From assembly GCA_009843735.1 (NCBI GenBank), contig VYCW01000091.1, forward strand, positions 16,923 to 58,621: 41,699 nt of DNA, written 5' to 3'. Shown here one piece after another: positions 15,273 to 22,786 of the stretch. Source of the stretch: Acidimicrobiaceae bacterium. Its GTDB lineage: Bacteria > Actinomycetota > Acidimicrobiia > Acidimicrobiales > Aldehydirespiratoraceae. Position 1 is the stretch's first letter. Every line of letters starts with the position of its first letter. The translations under genes and the position numbers were made by a program. The notes under the pieces are model-generated. The model did no database searches, was not told where the DNA came from, and saw only the letters and a list, made by a program, of their open reading frames with translations.

Positions 15273-16096
15273 CGCCGGGGCGGCGGCTCCTTCTCGGGGT
15301 GGCCATCGCGGCTGTCGTTGCGGGCGCGGCCATCGCGGCGGTGGCGATGCTCGACGGCGGGACCGCGGCGCCGGGTGACGGCCAGCCGCAGACTCCGCCG
15401 GCGACCTCGTCGATCAGGCCCCCGCTCGACGACCCGCCCGACCCGGGTCCGGTGCCAGACGACCACGGCCTCTCGAGCGCGGATCTGGCCGCGGCGGTGG
15501 AGTCGTCGGTGAGGGTCTACGGTCCGGCCTGCCGGGGGATCGTGCGGGAGGGGAGCGGTTTCGCGGTGGTGGACGGCGACCTCGTCGTGACCATCGCGCA
15601 CCTGATGATCGGCATGCACGAGCCCACCGTCGAGTTGCACGACGGCCGGGAGCTCGGCGCGATGCTGGTGGCCTTCGATGCCGTGAACGATCTGGCCGTG
15701 CTGCGGGTCTCGGGCGCCGGCCTGCGTCCCCTGCCCTTGAGTGAGGCCGTTCCCGACGGCACCGTCGGCGCGGTGCTGGCCTGGGAGGCCGAGGCCTCCC
15801 CGGACCCGACGCCGTTCCGCATCGACCGTCCGGTCACGGTCCGGACCGACATCGTGAACGGCGACGAGCGCATCGAGCGGCAGTCGTGGCTCCTCGCCGC
15901 CCAGACCGAGGTGGGCGACTCCGGCGCTGCGCTGGTGACCGGCGTGGACGGCCGGATCACCGCGGTGGGTGTCGCCTGGGGCGCGTCGCGCCGCGGCGGG
16001 GGAGGGGTGGCGTACGCCACCCGGGCCGGTCCGCTGGCCGGGCTGCTCGCCTCGTCCGACCTGGAACAGCCCGCCGAAGTCCCCGCCTGCAGCTAG
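15269..16096 (+). CDS. membrane-anchored trypsin-like serine protease (MarP-like domain)
   Basis: This 275-residue protein has one N-terminal membrane helix (about 7-27), a Pro-rich linker (35-65) and a chymotrypsin-fold domain outside the membrane. The probable triad is His111 (VVTIAHL), Asp141 (AVNDLAVLRV) and Ser218 (EVGDSGAAL). The lead-in CRGIVREGSGFAV resembles mycobacterial MarP (periplasmic acid-resistance protease), though MarP has four membrane helices and this protein has one. Two cysteines (88 and 274) could form a disulfide. It starts with GTG overlapping the trmI stop (GTGA) and is the last gene of the run. Its stop is followed by AGGCCGAGCGG, the same sequence that ends the dispersed repeat. 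Confidence 0.85.
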   Translation: MTPGRRLLLGVAIAAVVAGAAIAAVAMLDGGTAAPGDGQPQTPPATSSIRPPLDDPPDPGPVPDDHGLSSADLAAAVESSVRVYGPACRGIVREGSGFAVVDGDLVVTIAHLMIGMHEPTVELHDGRELGAMLVAFDAVNDLAVLRVSGAGLRPLPLSEAVPDGTVGAVLAWEAEASPDPTPFRIDRPVTVRTDIVNGDERIERQSWLLAAQTEVGDSGAALVTGVDGRITAVGVAWGASRRGGGGVAYATRAGPLAGLLASSDLEQPAEVPACS

Positions 16097-16109
16097 AGGC
16101 CGAGCGGCT

Positions 16110-16127
16110 GCCCGCAGTCAGGCGGGC
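16110..16127. terminator. hairpin between convergent genes
   Basis: GCCCGC (16110-16115) and GCGGGC (16122-16127) form a perfect 6-base GC stem with a 6-base loop that holds the stop codon of the minus-strand lyase gene. It lies in the 21 bases between two convergent genes, so it may end both messages. It has no T-run. Confidence 0.4.
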
Positions 16128-16915
16128 GGCGCCGGGCGCGGCCGGTAGTCGATGTTGCGGTCCACCGCCATGAAGATGTCGTTGCCTATGGGGTCGTCGA
16201 GTTCCTCGGCCAGATGGCCCAGCAGCCCGGCGCAGCGAGCCAGCAGGGCCACGCCGCGGGCGACGCCCAGCGGCAGGCCGATGTCGCCCAGGACCGCGCC
16301 GCAGGCGCCGGCGCCGTTGAGGGGCAGCTTGCGGCCCAGCACCGCCGGATGAGCCCGGCCGATGGCCGCGAACAGCTCGAGATGGGGGCCGAACAGGTCG
16401 TTGCGGCGGGCAAGCTCGAAGAGAGCCGGCGTGCGGGGGTCGCCGTCCTTGTGGACGGGGTGGCCGAGTCCCGGTACGAACCGGCCCTCGGCCCGGGTCC
16501 GGGTCACGACCTCGGCGGCGAGGTCGTCCCAGCCCGCCGGATCGGTGGGCAGCGGGTCACAGCCCTCTAGGGCGGCGTGCAGGAACCGGGCCGCGTTCTC
16601 GGTCACGCCGAGGAAGCGGTCACCGCCTCCGAGTAGCCCGGCCGCCAGCGCGCCCTGGATCGACTCGGGTGCACTCAGCAGTGTCACCCGGGCCGCGATG
16701 GCGGTGGGGGTGAAGCCGTGATCGGCCAGCGCGACCAGAACGGCCTCGAACATGTTGCGCTGCTGCGGCGTCGGGCGGTGCTTGGCCATCAACCAGAATG
16801 CGAGCTCGCCGAACGACACCTGACCGAGCAGGTCGTCGGCGAGGCTGTGGCCCAGCACGGTGATGCTGTCGGCGTCGGAGGTGCCGAGGCCGGTGCGGTA
16901 GGTGGCTCCGGTCAT
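16118..16915 (-). CDS. citryl-CoA lyase-like protein (short citrate synthase family)
   Basis: This 265-residue protein is of the citrate synthase fold but lacks the large N-terminal region of true citrate synthase (about 370-430 residues). Motifs include GQVSFGELAFWLMAKHRPTPQQRNMFEAVLVALADHG, the FVPGLGHPVHKDGDPRTPALFELA loop with the active-site histidine, and NGAGACGAVLGDIGLP. This set matches the 'citryl-CoA lyase' branch, which cleaves a 3-hydroxy-3-carboxy acyl-CoA to acetyl-CoA and a 2-oxo acid. It overlaps the CaiB CoA-transferase gene by 4 bases, which suggests that the CoA-transferase activates the acid and this enzyme cleaves it. The true substrate is unknown. Confidence 0.8.
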   Translation of the reverse strand: MTGATYRTGLGTSDADSITVLGHSLADDLLGQVSFGELAFWLMAKHRPTPQQRNMFEAVLVALADHGFTPTAIAARVTLLSAPESIQGALAAGLLGGGDRFLGVTENAARFLHAALEGCDPLPTDPAGWDDLAAEVVTRTRAEGRFVPGLGHPVHKDGDPRTPALFELARRNDLFGPHLELFAAIGRAHPAVLGRKLPLNGAGACGAVLGDIGLPLGVARGVALLARCAGLLGHLAEELDDPIGNDIFMAVDRNIDYRPRPAPPA

Positions 16916-18126
16916 CTCTCGGTCTCAGCGCTGGACTGCGGCGTCGACAGCCAGTCCCGAATGTCGTCGCCGTGCTCTCCCAGCCCGGGGGGCGGGTGCT
17001 CGTAGCGCAGCGAGGCATTGCTGAACCCGATGGGATTGCGCACCAGGTCCACCTGCTCGTCACCGGCGCCGACAGTCACCCTGGGCTCGAGGCCGAGGCG
17101 CTCAGCCAGCTCGATGCCCTCCCGGATGGAGTTGATGGGCCCGCAGGGCACACCCGCATCGTTCAGCGCGATGAAGAGGTCATCGGCATTCCATTGCGCC
17201 ACCCTCTCCATCAGCAGCGAGTGCATCTGGTCGCGGTTGCGGGTGCGATCGGCGTTGAGCCTGAATCGCTCGTCGGTGGCCAGCTCCCCGATGCCCAGGA
17301 CCTCACACAGGGACTTGAACTGCCGGTCGTTGGCCGCGGTGATGATCATGTCCCGGTCCTTGGCCGGGATCACCTCGTAGGGGTAGACGCTCGGGTGGGC
17401 GTTGCCCATCCGGTGGGGCACCGTCCCCGAAGCGGTGTAGGCGCCGGTCTGGTTGACGAGGCCCGACAGCGCCGACGACAGTAGGTTCAGCTCCACCAGC
17501 TGCCCCTGGCCGGTCAGGCGGCGGTGGTGGAGGGCGGCCAGGATCCCGATGGCGGCGTGAAGCCCGGTCATAACATCGAACACCGATATGCCCGCCCGGT
17601 AGGCGGGGCCGTCGGCGTCGCCGGTGAGGCTCATCAGCCCCGACACAGCCTGCACCACCAGGTCGTAGCCGGGCAGCGAAGCACCCTCGGCCGTGCCGAA
17701 ACCGCTGATCGAGGCGTAGACGAGGGCGGGGTTGACGGCCCGGGCGCTCTCGTAGTCGAGCCCGAACTTGGCCAGCGCACCCGGCTTGAAGTTCTCGATG
17801 GCCACGTCGGCCCGCCGGAACAGCTCGTGGACCAGGGCCACGTCGTCGGGGTCGCGGAAGTCCAGAACGATCGACTGCTTGTTCCGGTTGATGGACATAA
17901 AGTAGGTCGATATGCCGTCCTTCTCCGGCGGGGTCCAGGCCCGAGTGTCGTCGCCCGCCGCGCTCTCCACCTTGATGACCGTCGCTCCCAGATCGGCGAG
18001 GAGCATGGTGCAGTACGGCCCGGCCAGCACCCGGGACAGGTCGGCGACGAGTATCCCGTCGAGCGGGGCAGTCTCAGCGGCCGTGCCAGTCGCTGAAGGG
18101 TCGGTGGCCCGGGTCTCCGAGGTCAT
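16912..18126 (-). CDS. CaiB/BaiF family (family III) CoA-transferase
   Basis: This 404-residue protein transfers CoA between carboxylic acids by way of an aspartyl-CoA anhydride. Visible features are LDGILVADLSRVLAGPYCTMLLADLGATVIKVE near the start, DDTRAWTPPEKDGISTYFMSINRNKQSIVLD, the catalytic-Asp region SISGFGTAEGASLPGYDLVVQA, and AYRAGISVFDVMTGLHAAIGILAALHHR. It overlaps the citryl-CoA-lyase-like gene downstream. It diverges from the IclR regulator with only 27 bases between start codons, so the two probably share a control region. It may activate a ring-cleavage product or a tricarboxylate; no conventional PcaIJ transferase is in the window, and the substrate cannot be read from sequence. 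Confidence 0.88.
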   Translation of the reverse strand: MTSETRATDPSATGTAAETAPLDGILVADLSRVLAGPYCTMLLADLGATVIKVESAAGDDTRAWTPPEKDGISTYFMSINRNKQSIVLDFRDPDDVALVHELFRRADVAIENFKPGALAKFGLDYESARAVNPALVYASISGFGTAEGASLPGYDLVVQAVSGLMSLTGDADGPAYRAGISVFDVMTGLHAAIGILAALHHRRLTGQGQLVELNLLSSALSGLVNQTGAYTASGTVPHRMGNAHPSVYPYEVIPAKDRDMIITAANDRQFKSLCEVLGIGELATDERFRLNADRTRNRDQMHSLLMERVAQWNADDLFIALNDAGVPCGPINSIREGIELAERLGLEPRVTVGAGDEQVDLVRNPIGFSNASLRYEHPPPGLGEHGDDIRDWLSTPQSSAETER

Positions 18127-18153
18127 GGCCGGCTCGACGACCGGGCTCGTGTC

Positions 18154-18972
18154 ATGAGCCCGGCGGCGGAGGAGAGGGGGCGACGCGAGTTCGTGGAGGC
18201 GCTGGCCCGGGGTCTCGACGTCCTCAAGGCCTTCGGCCCCACCGCCATCGAACTCACCGTGAGCGAGGTGGCCTCCCGCACCGGGCTGGCCAGGCCCACC
18301 GCCAGGCGGCTGTTGATGACCCTTGAACAGCTCGGGTACGTCCGCTCCGTGGGCGGCGCGTACTCGCTGACCACCAAGGTCCTAGAGATCGGTACAGCTG
18401 CCATCGCGGCCCAGGGCCTGTGGGACGTCGCCCGTCCCCATCTGGTGGCCCTCGTGGCCCGCACGCACGAGTCAAGCTCGATGTCGCAGCTCGACGGGAG
18501 CGACATCGTGTACACCGCCCGGGTCCCGGTGGCCAAGATCATCGCGCTCTCGGTGAGCATCGGCACCCGCTTCCCGGCGGTAGCCACCTCGATGGGCAAG
18601 GTGTTGCTGTCGGAGCACACCGCCGACGAGCTCGACGCGGTCCTCGAGCAGCCGTCGAAGTCGGGGATAATCCCGCGGGTGGTGCCCTCACGGGCCCGGC
18701 TGGACGAGGACTTGGCCGAGGTGCGCCAACGGGGCTGGGCCCTGTCCGACGAGCTGCTGACGGTCGGCATCCGCTCCATCGCCGCCCCCGTGCGCGACGA
18801 CGGGTGCCGCATCGCGGCGGCCATGAACGTGACCGTGTACGCGGCCGAGACGTCCATCGAGCACCTGACCGGCGAGTACCTCCCCGCGCTGCTCGACACC
18901 GCGGCCGCGGTGACACGCGAATGGTCGAACCTGGCCATGCTGCCGGTCTCGGAGGCGCCTGCGCCGGACTAG
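18154..18972 (+). CDS. IclR-family regulator (PcaR/PobR-like)
   Basis: This 272-residue transcription factor has an N-terminal winged helix-turn-helix (about 9-75: FVEALARGLDVLKAF, LTVSEVASRTGLARPTARRLLMTLEQLGYV) and a C-terminal IclR effector domain (about 85-260, with ISIGTRFPAVATSMGKVLLS). IclR proteins of this PcaR/PcaU/PobR type usually control aromatic degradation through the beta-ketoadipate pathway, which fits the neighbours. It lies divergent from the CoA-transferase gene. Its stop overlaps that of the convergent VOC gene (CTAG, 18969-18972). It is the obvious candidate to bind the TGTCCG palindromes near 19551 and 28733 (inference). Confidence 0.9.
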   Translation: MSPAAEERGRREFVEALARGLDVLKAFGPTAIELTVSEVASRTGLARPTARRLLMTLEQLGYVRSVGGAYSLTTKVLEIGTAAIAAQGLWDVARPHLVALVARTHESSSMSQLDGSDIVYTARVPVAKIIALSVSIGTRFPAVATSMGKVLLSEHTADELDAVLEQPSKSGIIPRVVPSRARLDEDLAEVRQRGWALSDELLTVGIRSIAAPVRDDGCRIAAAMNVTVYAAETSIEHLTGEYLPALLDTAAAVTREWSNLAMLPVSEAPAPD

Positions 18973-19502
18973 CGGTAGTTGTTGTTGCTGGTGTGGTCGC
19001 CGGCCAGCCAGCGCCGCAGGGTCTCGTGGGCGTCGCCGGCCCGGTCGGCCGCGATCTCGTCCGCGTCGGGGGCGTCGACGGTGAACTCGAGCAGCATGCC
19101 GTTGGGGTCGTGGGTGTAGAACGAGCGGCAGTAGCCGTGCTCCAGCACGAAGCTGCCCCCCTCCGGGTCCCAGCCGGACTCCTCGACGCGCCTCTCGAGG
19201 TCGGCCTGGGTCTCGGCGTCGACCTTGAGCGCGATGTGGCGGAACGGCGACGGCACGAGGGCGGGGTCGAAGAGCTTCTGGTCCTCCTCGTCGGCGAACT
19301 GGAAGAAGGCCAGGGCGCTGCCGTCCTGGAGGCCGAAGAAGGTGTGGCAGTAGACCCGGACCGCGCCGAAGAGCTCGTCGGCCTCCGACCATGTGGCGAT
19401 CAGGGGGAAGCCGAGGATGTCCTCGTAGAAGGCTCGGGTGGCCTCCTGGTCCTTGGTGACGTAGGCGTTGTGGTGAAGCCTCTGGGCGACGGCTTGGCTC
19501 AT
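18969..19502 (-). CDS. VOC-family protein (glyoxalase/dioxygenase superfamily)
   Basis: This 177-residue single vicinal-oxygen-chelate unit contains RLHHNAYVTKDQEATRAFYEDILGFPLI, a central PSPFRHIALKVDAETQADLERRVEESG and FYTHDPNGMLLEFTVD. The likely metal ligands are a His in HHNAY, the His in RHIALKV and the Glu in LLEFTVD. It could be a small ring-cleavage dioxygenase, isomerase or glyoxalase-type enzyme in the aromatic pathway; the reaction cannot be assigned. It diverges from the ring-cleaving dioxygenase gene across a 194-base control region with two palindromes, and its stop overlaps that of the regulator. Confidence 0.83.
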   Translation of the reverse strand: MSQAVAQRLHHNAYVTKDQEATRAFYEDILGFPLIATWSEADELFGAVRVYCHTFFGLQDGSALAFFQFADEEDQKLFDPALVPSPFRHIALKVDAETQADLERRVEESGWDPEGGSFVLEHGYCRSFYTHDPNGMLLEFTVDAPDADEIAADRAGDAHETLRRWLAGDHTSNNNYR

Positions 19503-19550
19503 GGTGCTCCCATCCTCGGCGGTGTGTCTCGTCGGTCTCTGCCGGAGGGT

Positions 19551-19567
19551 TGTCCGGCATGCGGACA
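19551..19567. promoter_or_regulatory. palindromic operator candidate, TGTCCG-N5-CGGACA
   Basis: TGTCCGGCATGCGGACA has perfect 6-base arms around a GCATG centre, in the divergent region between the two VOC genes. It continues into GTTTACC. A site with the same layout, TGTCCGCTATGCAGACA followed by AGTTACC, is upstream of maleylacetate reductase (28733). This suggests a shared regulator, probably the nearby IclR protein. Confidence 0.55.
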
Positions 19568-19604
19568 GTTTACCGGCAGACGTACGGCGAGGCTGCTACT
19601 ATCA

Positions 19605-19630
19605 GTCCGAGCGTAGTATCGCGCTCGGAC
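19605..19630. promoter_or_regulatory. 26-base perfect palindrome in the divergent VOC control region
   Basis: GTCCGAGCG (19605-19613) and CGCTCGGAC (19622-19630) are exact inverted 9-base arms with an 8-base spacer TAGTATCG. TAGTAT (19614-19619) in the spacer fits a -10 box, so a bound protein would cover the promoter. The RNA could also form a hairpin in the leader of the downstream dioxygenase, 67 bases before its GTG start. Confidence 0.55.
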
Positions 19631-19696
19631 CGGGTCGCCGCGTCACCGGACACGACCTGCCGGTCACCAGCATTTCCCACCGCGGAAGGAGCCGCC

Positions 19697-20656
19697 GTGA
19701 ACAATCCGACCAGCATCCTCAGTGGCCACAACCACATCACCCTGAATGTGGGCGGCGCCCAGGAGGACTACGACTTCCACACCCAGGTGCTGGGCCTCAA
19801 GAGCGTCAAGAAGACCCTCCTGTACGACGGCCAGGCCCCCATCTACCACCTCTACTACGGCAACGACGTCGGCGAGGAGAGCACCCTGGTGACCACCTTC
19901 CCGTTCCGTCACGCCGGCCTCACCGCCAAGAAGGGCAGCGGCCAGATCAGCGTGCTCACCCTGTCGGTGCCGGAGTCCTCGCTGGACTGGTGGCGCAACC
20001 GCCTGGAGGAGTACGGCTTCGAGGTGACCCCGGTCGAGCGCTTCGGCGAGAAGCGTCTCGCCTTCCAGCATCCCTGCGGGATCGACTACGAGCTGGTCGG
20101 GGTGGCCGACGACGAGCGCACCCCAGCCAGCCATCCCGACATCCCCGATGAGTTCGGCGTCCGGGGCGTGCACAGCATCAGCTGCTCGGTGCGCGACATG
20201 GAGCTGACCGACCAGTTCATGCAGATGGGCTGGGGGAGCCGCATGGTCGAGGGCGACGGCAACGCCACCCGCTACGAGATGGGCGAGGGCGGCCCCGGGG
20301 CCATCGTGGACTACATCCTCGAGCCGAACCGCGAGCCGGGAAGCTGGACCTTCGGCGAGGGCTACGTGCACCACTGTGCCTTCAGCGTGGACAGCCTCGA
20401 GTCGCAGATGGCCGTGAAGCTGTTCCTTGAGGGCCTCGGCTACACCGACGTGTCCGATGTCAAGGATCGGGGCTACTTCTACTCGATCTACGTGCGCACC
20501 CCGGGCGGCCCGCTGTTCGAGGCCACCTACACCAAGCCCGAGCACTTCGCCATCGACGAGCCGCGGGACAGCCTCGGAGCGCAGATCATGATCTCGCCCC
20601 AGTTCGAGGACTCCCGCCAGGAGTTGCTCGCCCAGCTCGAGACCATCGAGTACTGA
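19697..20656 (+). CDS. ring-cleaving dioxygenase, type I hydroquinone dioxygenase family (LinE/PcpA/MhqO-like)
   Basis: This is a 319-residue, two-module VOC protein that likely uses Fe(II) to cleave hydroquinone-type rings between a hydroxylated carbon and its neighbour. SGHNHITLNVGGAQEDYDFHTQVLGLKSVKKTLLYD and HLYYGNDVGEESTLVTTFPF closely fit the LinE/PcpA/MhqO family. The metal ligands are probably His11 or His13, the His in GYVHHCAFSV (225/226) and Glu275 in GGPLFEATYT, spaced as in PcpA. The GTG at 19697 follows a strong GGAAGGAG site. It precedes hydroxyquinol dioxygenase on the same strand by 91 bases. The pnpCD genes nearby encode an unrelated hydroquinone dioxygenase, so the substrates may differ (for example substituted hydroquinones). 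Confidence 0.85.
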   Translation: MNNPTSILSGHNHITLNVGGAQEDYDFHTQVLGLKSVKKTLLYDGQAPIYHLYYGNDVGEESTLVTTFPFRHAGLTAKKGSGQISVLTLSVPESSLDWWRNRLEEYGFEVTPVERFGEKRLAFQHPCGIDYELVGVADDERTPASHPDIPDEFGVRGVHSISCSVRDMELTDQFMQMGWGSRMVEGDGNATRYEMGEGGPGAIVDYILEPNREPGSWTFGEGYVHHCAFSVDSLESQMAVKLFLEGLGYTDVSDVKDRGYFYSIYVRTPGGPLFEATYTKPEHFAIDEPRDSLGAQIMISPQFEDSRQELLAQLETIEY

Positions 20657-20747
20657 GCACATCCGTTACTGACCGCGAATCCCGCGGCCGAGCGCCTGTC
20701 CGGAGCGCCCGGCCGCGGGATGACCGCGCACTCTGAGAGGAGCACCC

Positions 20748-21569
20748 GTGTCCAACATCACGCCCGCCGAGCACCTGGCGGAGGTCCTGTCCCGCTTCGA
20801 TGACGCTCCCGACGCGAGGCTCGCCGAGATCATGAAGTGCGCGATCCGGCACATGCACGAGTTCGTTCTTGAAGTCGGCCTGACTCGCGAGGAGTGGTTC
20901 GCGAGCATGAAGGCCCTCGCCGACATCGGGCACATGTGCGACGAGAAGCGCCAGGAGTTCATCCTGCTGTCGGACACGCTCGGCGTCTCGATGCTGGTGG
21001 AGATGATCAATCAGATGGGAGCCGAGGGGACCACCGAGCCCACCGTCTTCGGCCCGTTCCACGTGGAGGGAGCCACACCGCGCCAGATGGGCGACTCGAT
21101 AGTCGTGGACCCCATGGATGCGGACGAGCCGCTGACGATACTGGGGGAGGTCAGCTCGCTGGGAGGCGGACCGATCGAGGGGGCGACACTGGATGTGTGG
21201 CAGGCGGCCAGCAACGGCTTCTACGACGTCCAGGACTCGGATCAGACCCCGTTGAACATGAGGGGCATCTTCACCACCGGCGTCGACGGGCGCTACGAGG
21301 TGCGCACCGTGCGGCCGGTGTCGTATCCGGTTCCCGACGACGGCCCCGCCGGGGCGCTGCTCCATGCCACCGGACGCCACAACTGGCGTCCCGCGCACGT
21401 GCACTTCGTGGTTTCGGCGCCGGGCCACAAGACGGTGATCACCCACCTCTTCGACAGCGAGAGCGACTTCCTCGACAGTGACGTGGTCTTCGGTGTGCGC
21501 GACTCGCTGATCGTCGACATGAACGGCGGTCGCTGCGACTACGACTTCGTGCTGGAGCCGACGGGCTAG
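20748..21569 (+). CDS. intradiol dioxygenase, probable hydroxyquinol 1,2-dioxygenase
   Basis: This non-heme Fe(III) enzyme cleaves 1,2,4-benzenetriol to maleylacetate. The 273-residue protein has the N-terminal helical dimer domain (about 1-100) and the catalytic beta-sandwich with iron ligands Tyr159 (NGFYDVQD), Tyr193 (SYPVPDDGP), His217 and His219 (RPAHVHF). The TEPTVFGPFHVEGA segment and the length fit the hydroxyquinol/catechol branch, and maleylacetate reductase in the cluster favours hydroxyquinol. The GTG start follows GAGAGGAG. It converges on the thiolase gene. Catechol or chlorocatechol activity is the main alternative. Confidence 0.88.
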   Translation: MSNITPAEHLAEVLSRFDDAPDARLAEIMKCAIRHMHEFVLEVGLTREEWFASMKALADIGHMCDEKRQEFILLSDTLGVSMLVEMINQMGAEGTTEPTVFGPFHVEGATPRQMGDSIVVDPMDADEPLTILGEVSSLGGGPIEGATLDVWQAASNGFYDVQDSDQTPLNMRGIFTTGVDGRYEVRTVRPVSYPVPDDGPAGALLHATGRHNWRPAHVHFVVSAPGHKTVITHLFDSESDFLDSDVVFGVRDSLIVDMNGGRCDYDFVLEPTG

Positions 21570-21575
21570 ATCGAT

Positions 21576-21590
21576 TGCCGGTCTCCGGCA
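21576..21590. terminator. short hairpin between convergent genes
   Basis: TGCCGG (21576-21581) and CCGGCA (21585-21590) form a perfect 6-base stem with a 3-base loop, in the 29 bases between the dioxygenase stop and the thiolase stop. It is a candidate bidirectional terminator without a T-run. Confidence 0.4.
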
Positions 21591-21598
21591 GAGGCCGA

Positions 21599-22786
21599 TC
21601 AGGCGCAGGACTCGATGGTGACCGCGACGCCCTGCCCGACCCCGATGCACATGGCGGCTAGGCCGTAGCGGCCGCCCCGGCGCCTCAAGTGATGGGCCAG
21701 GGTGGTCAGGATGCGCGCCCCGCTCGCCCCGATGGGGTGGCCGATGGCGATGGCGCCTCCCAGCGGGTTGACGATGCGCCGGTCGAGATCGGGCCATTCC
21801 GCGAGGCAGGCCAGCGACTGCGCTGCGAACGCTTCGTTCAGTTCGACCGCGGCCAGGTCCGACCAGCCGATGCCGGCCCGCTCGAGGGCCGTGCGGGCGG
21901 CCTCGACCGGGCCGATGCCGTAGAGGTCGGGGTCGACGCCGCTCACGGCCCGGCTCATCACCCGGGCCAGCGGTGCCCGCCCGGAGGTGGCTAGCCCGGC
22001 CTCCGATGCCAGCAGCAGCGCGGCGGCGCCGTCGTTCATGGGTGAGGAGTTGCCCGCGGTCACCGAGCCGTCACGGCGGAACACCGGTCGCAGCCGAGCC
22101 AGCGCATCGAGACTTGTGTCGGGCCTGATCGTCTCGTCACAGTCGACTTCGGTGCCATGGACACCCACGACCTCGTCGGCGAAGTCGCCGCGGGTCCAGG
22201 CTGCGGCTGCCTTCTGATGGCTGCGCAGGGCGAAGCCGTCCTGCAGCCCACGGGTGATGCCGTACTTGCCGGCCAGGATCTCCGCGCCCTCTCCCAAGGG
22301 CACCGTCCAACGATCAGGATGGCGCGGGTTGACCAGCCGCCAGCCCAGCGTCGTGGAGTGCATCTGCTGGTGGCCGCGCTCGTAGGGACGATCGGGCTTG
22401 GGAACCACCCACGGGGCCCGGGTCATCGACTCGACGCCACCGGCAATGCACACGTCGGCGTCGCCGACCGCGATGGCCCGGCTGGCTCCGACGACAGCCT
22501 CCAGCCCCGATCCGCACAGCCGGTTGGCGGTGGTTCCCGGAACGGAGGTGGGCATGCCGGCCAGCAGCGCCGCCATGCGGGCCACGTTGCGGTTCTCCTC
22601 GCCCGCGCCGTTGCTGTTGCCGAAGTGGACATCGTCGACGGTGGCCGGGTCGAGAGCGGGGGAGCGCTCGAGCAGGTTCGCGATCACCCCGGCCGCGAGG
22701 TCGTCGGGGCGGACCCCGGCCAGGCCCCCTCCGATCTTGCCGACCGGCGTTCGCACCGCATCGACGATGTAGACAGCCCCGGTCAC
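21599..22786 (-). CDS. pcaF: thiolase, probable beta-ketoadipyl-CoA thiolase
   Basis: The probable reaction is thiolysis of 3-oxoadipyl-CoA to succinyl-CoA and acetyl-CoA, the last step of the beta-ketoadipate pathway. The 395-residue protein has VYIVDAVRTPVGKIGGGLAG, the segment GNSNGAGEENRNVARMAALL and SVPGTTANRLCGSGLEAV with catalytic Cys91, then GGVESMTRAP, NPLGGAIAIGHPIGASGAR and a C-terminal second cysteine (CIGVGQGVA). The GNxNGAGEENRNVARMA stretch is typical of PcaF-type thiolases. It starts with GTG at 22786, overlapping the livM stop (GTGA), so it is the last gene of the transporter operon. An acetyl-CoA acetyltransferase role is possible but less likely in this context. Confidence 0.87.
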   Translation of the reverse strand: MTGAVYIVDAVRTPVGKIGGGLAGVRPDDLAAGVIANLLERSPALDPATVDDVHFGNSNGAGEENRNVARMAALLAGMPTSVPGTTANRLCGSGLEAVVGASRAIAVGDADVCIAGGVESMTRAPWVVPKPDRPYERGHQQMHSTTLGWRLVNPRHPDRWTVPLGEGAEILAGKYGITRGLQDGFALRSHQKAAAAWTRGDFADEVVGVHGTEVDCDETIRPDTSLDALARLRPVFRRDGSVTAGNSSPMNDGAAALLLASEAGLATSGRAPLARVMSRAVSGVDPDLYGIGPVEAARTALERAGIGWSDLAAVELNEAFAAQSLACLAEWPDLDRRIVNPLGGAIAIGHPIGASGARILTTLAHHLRRRGGRYGLAAMCIGVGQGVAVTIESCA

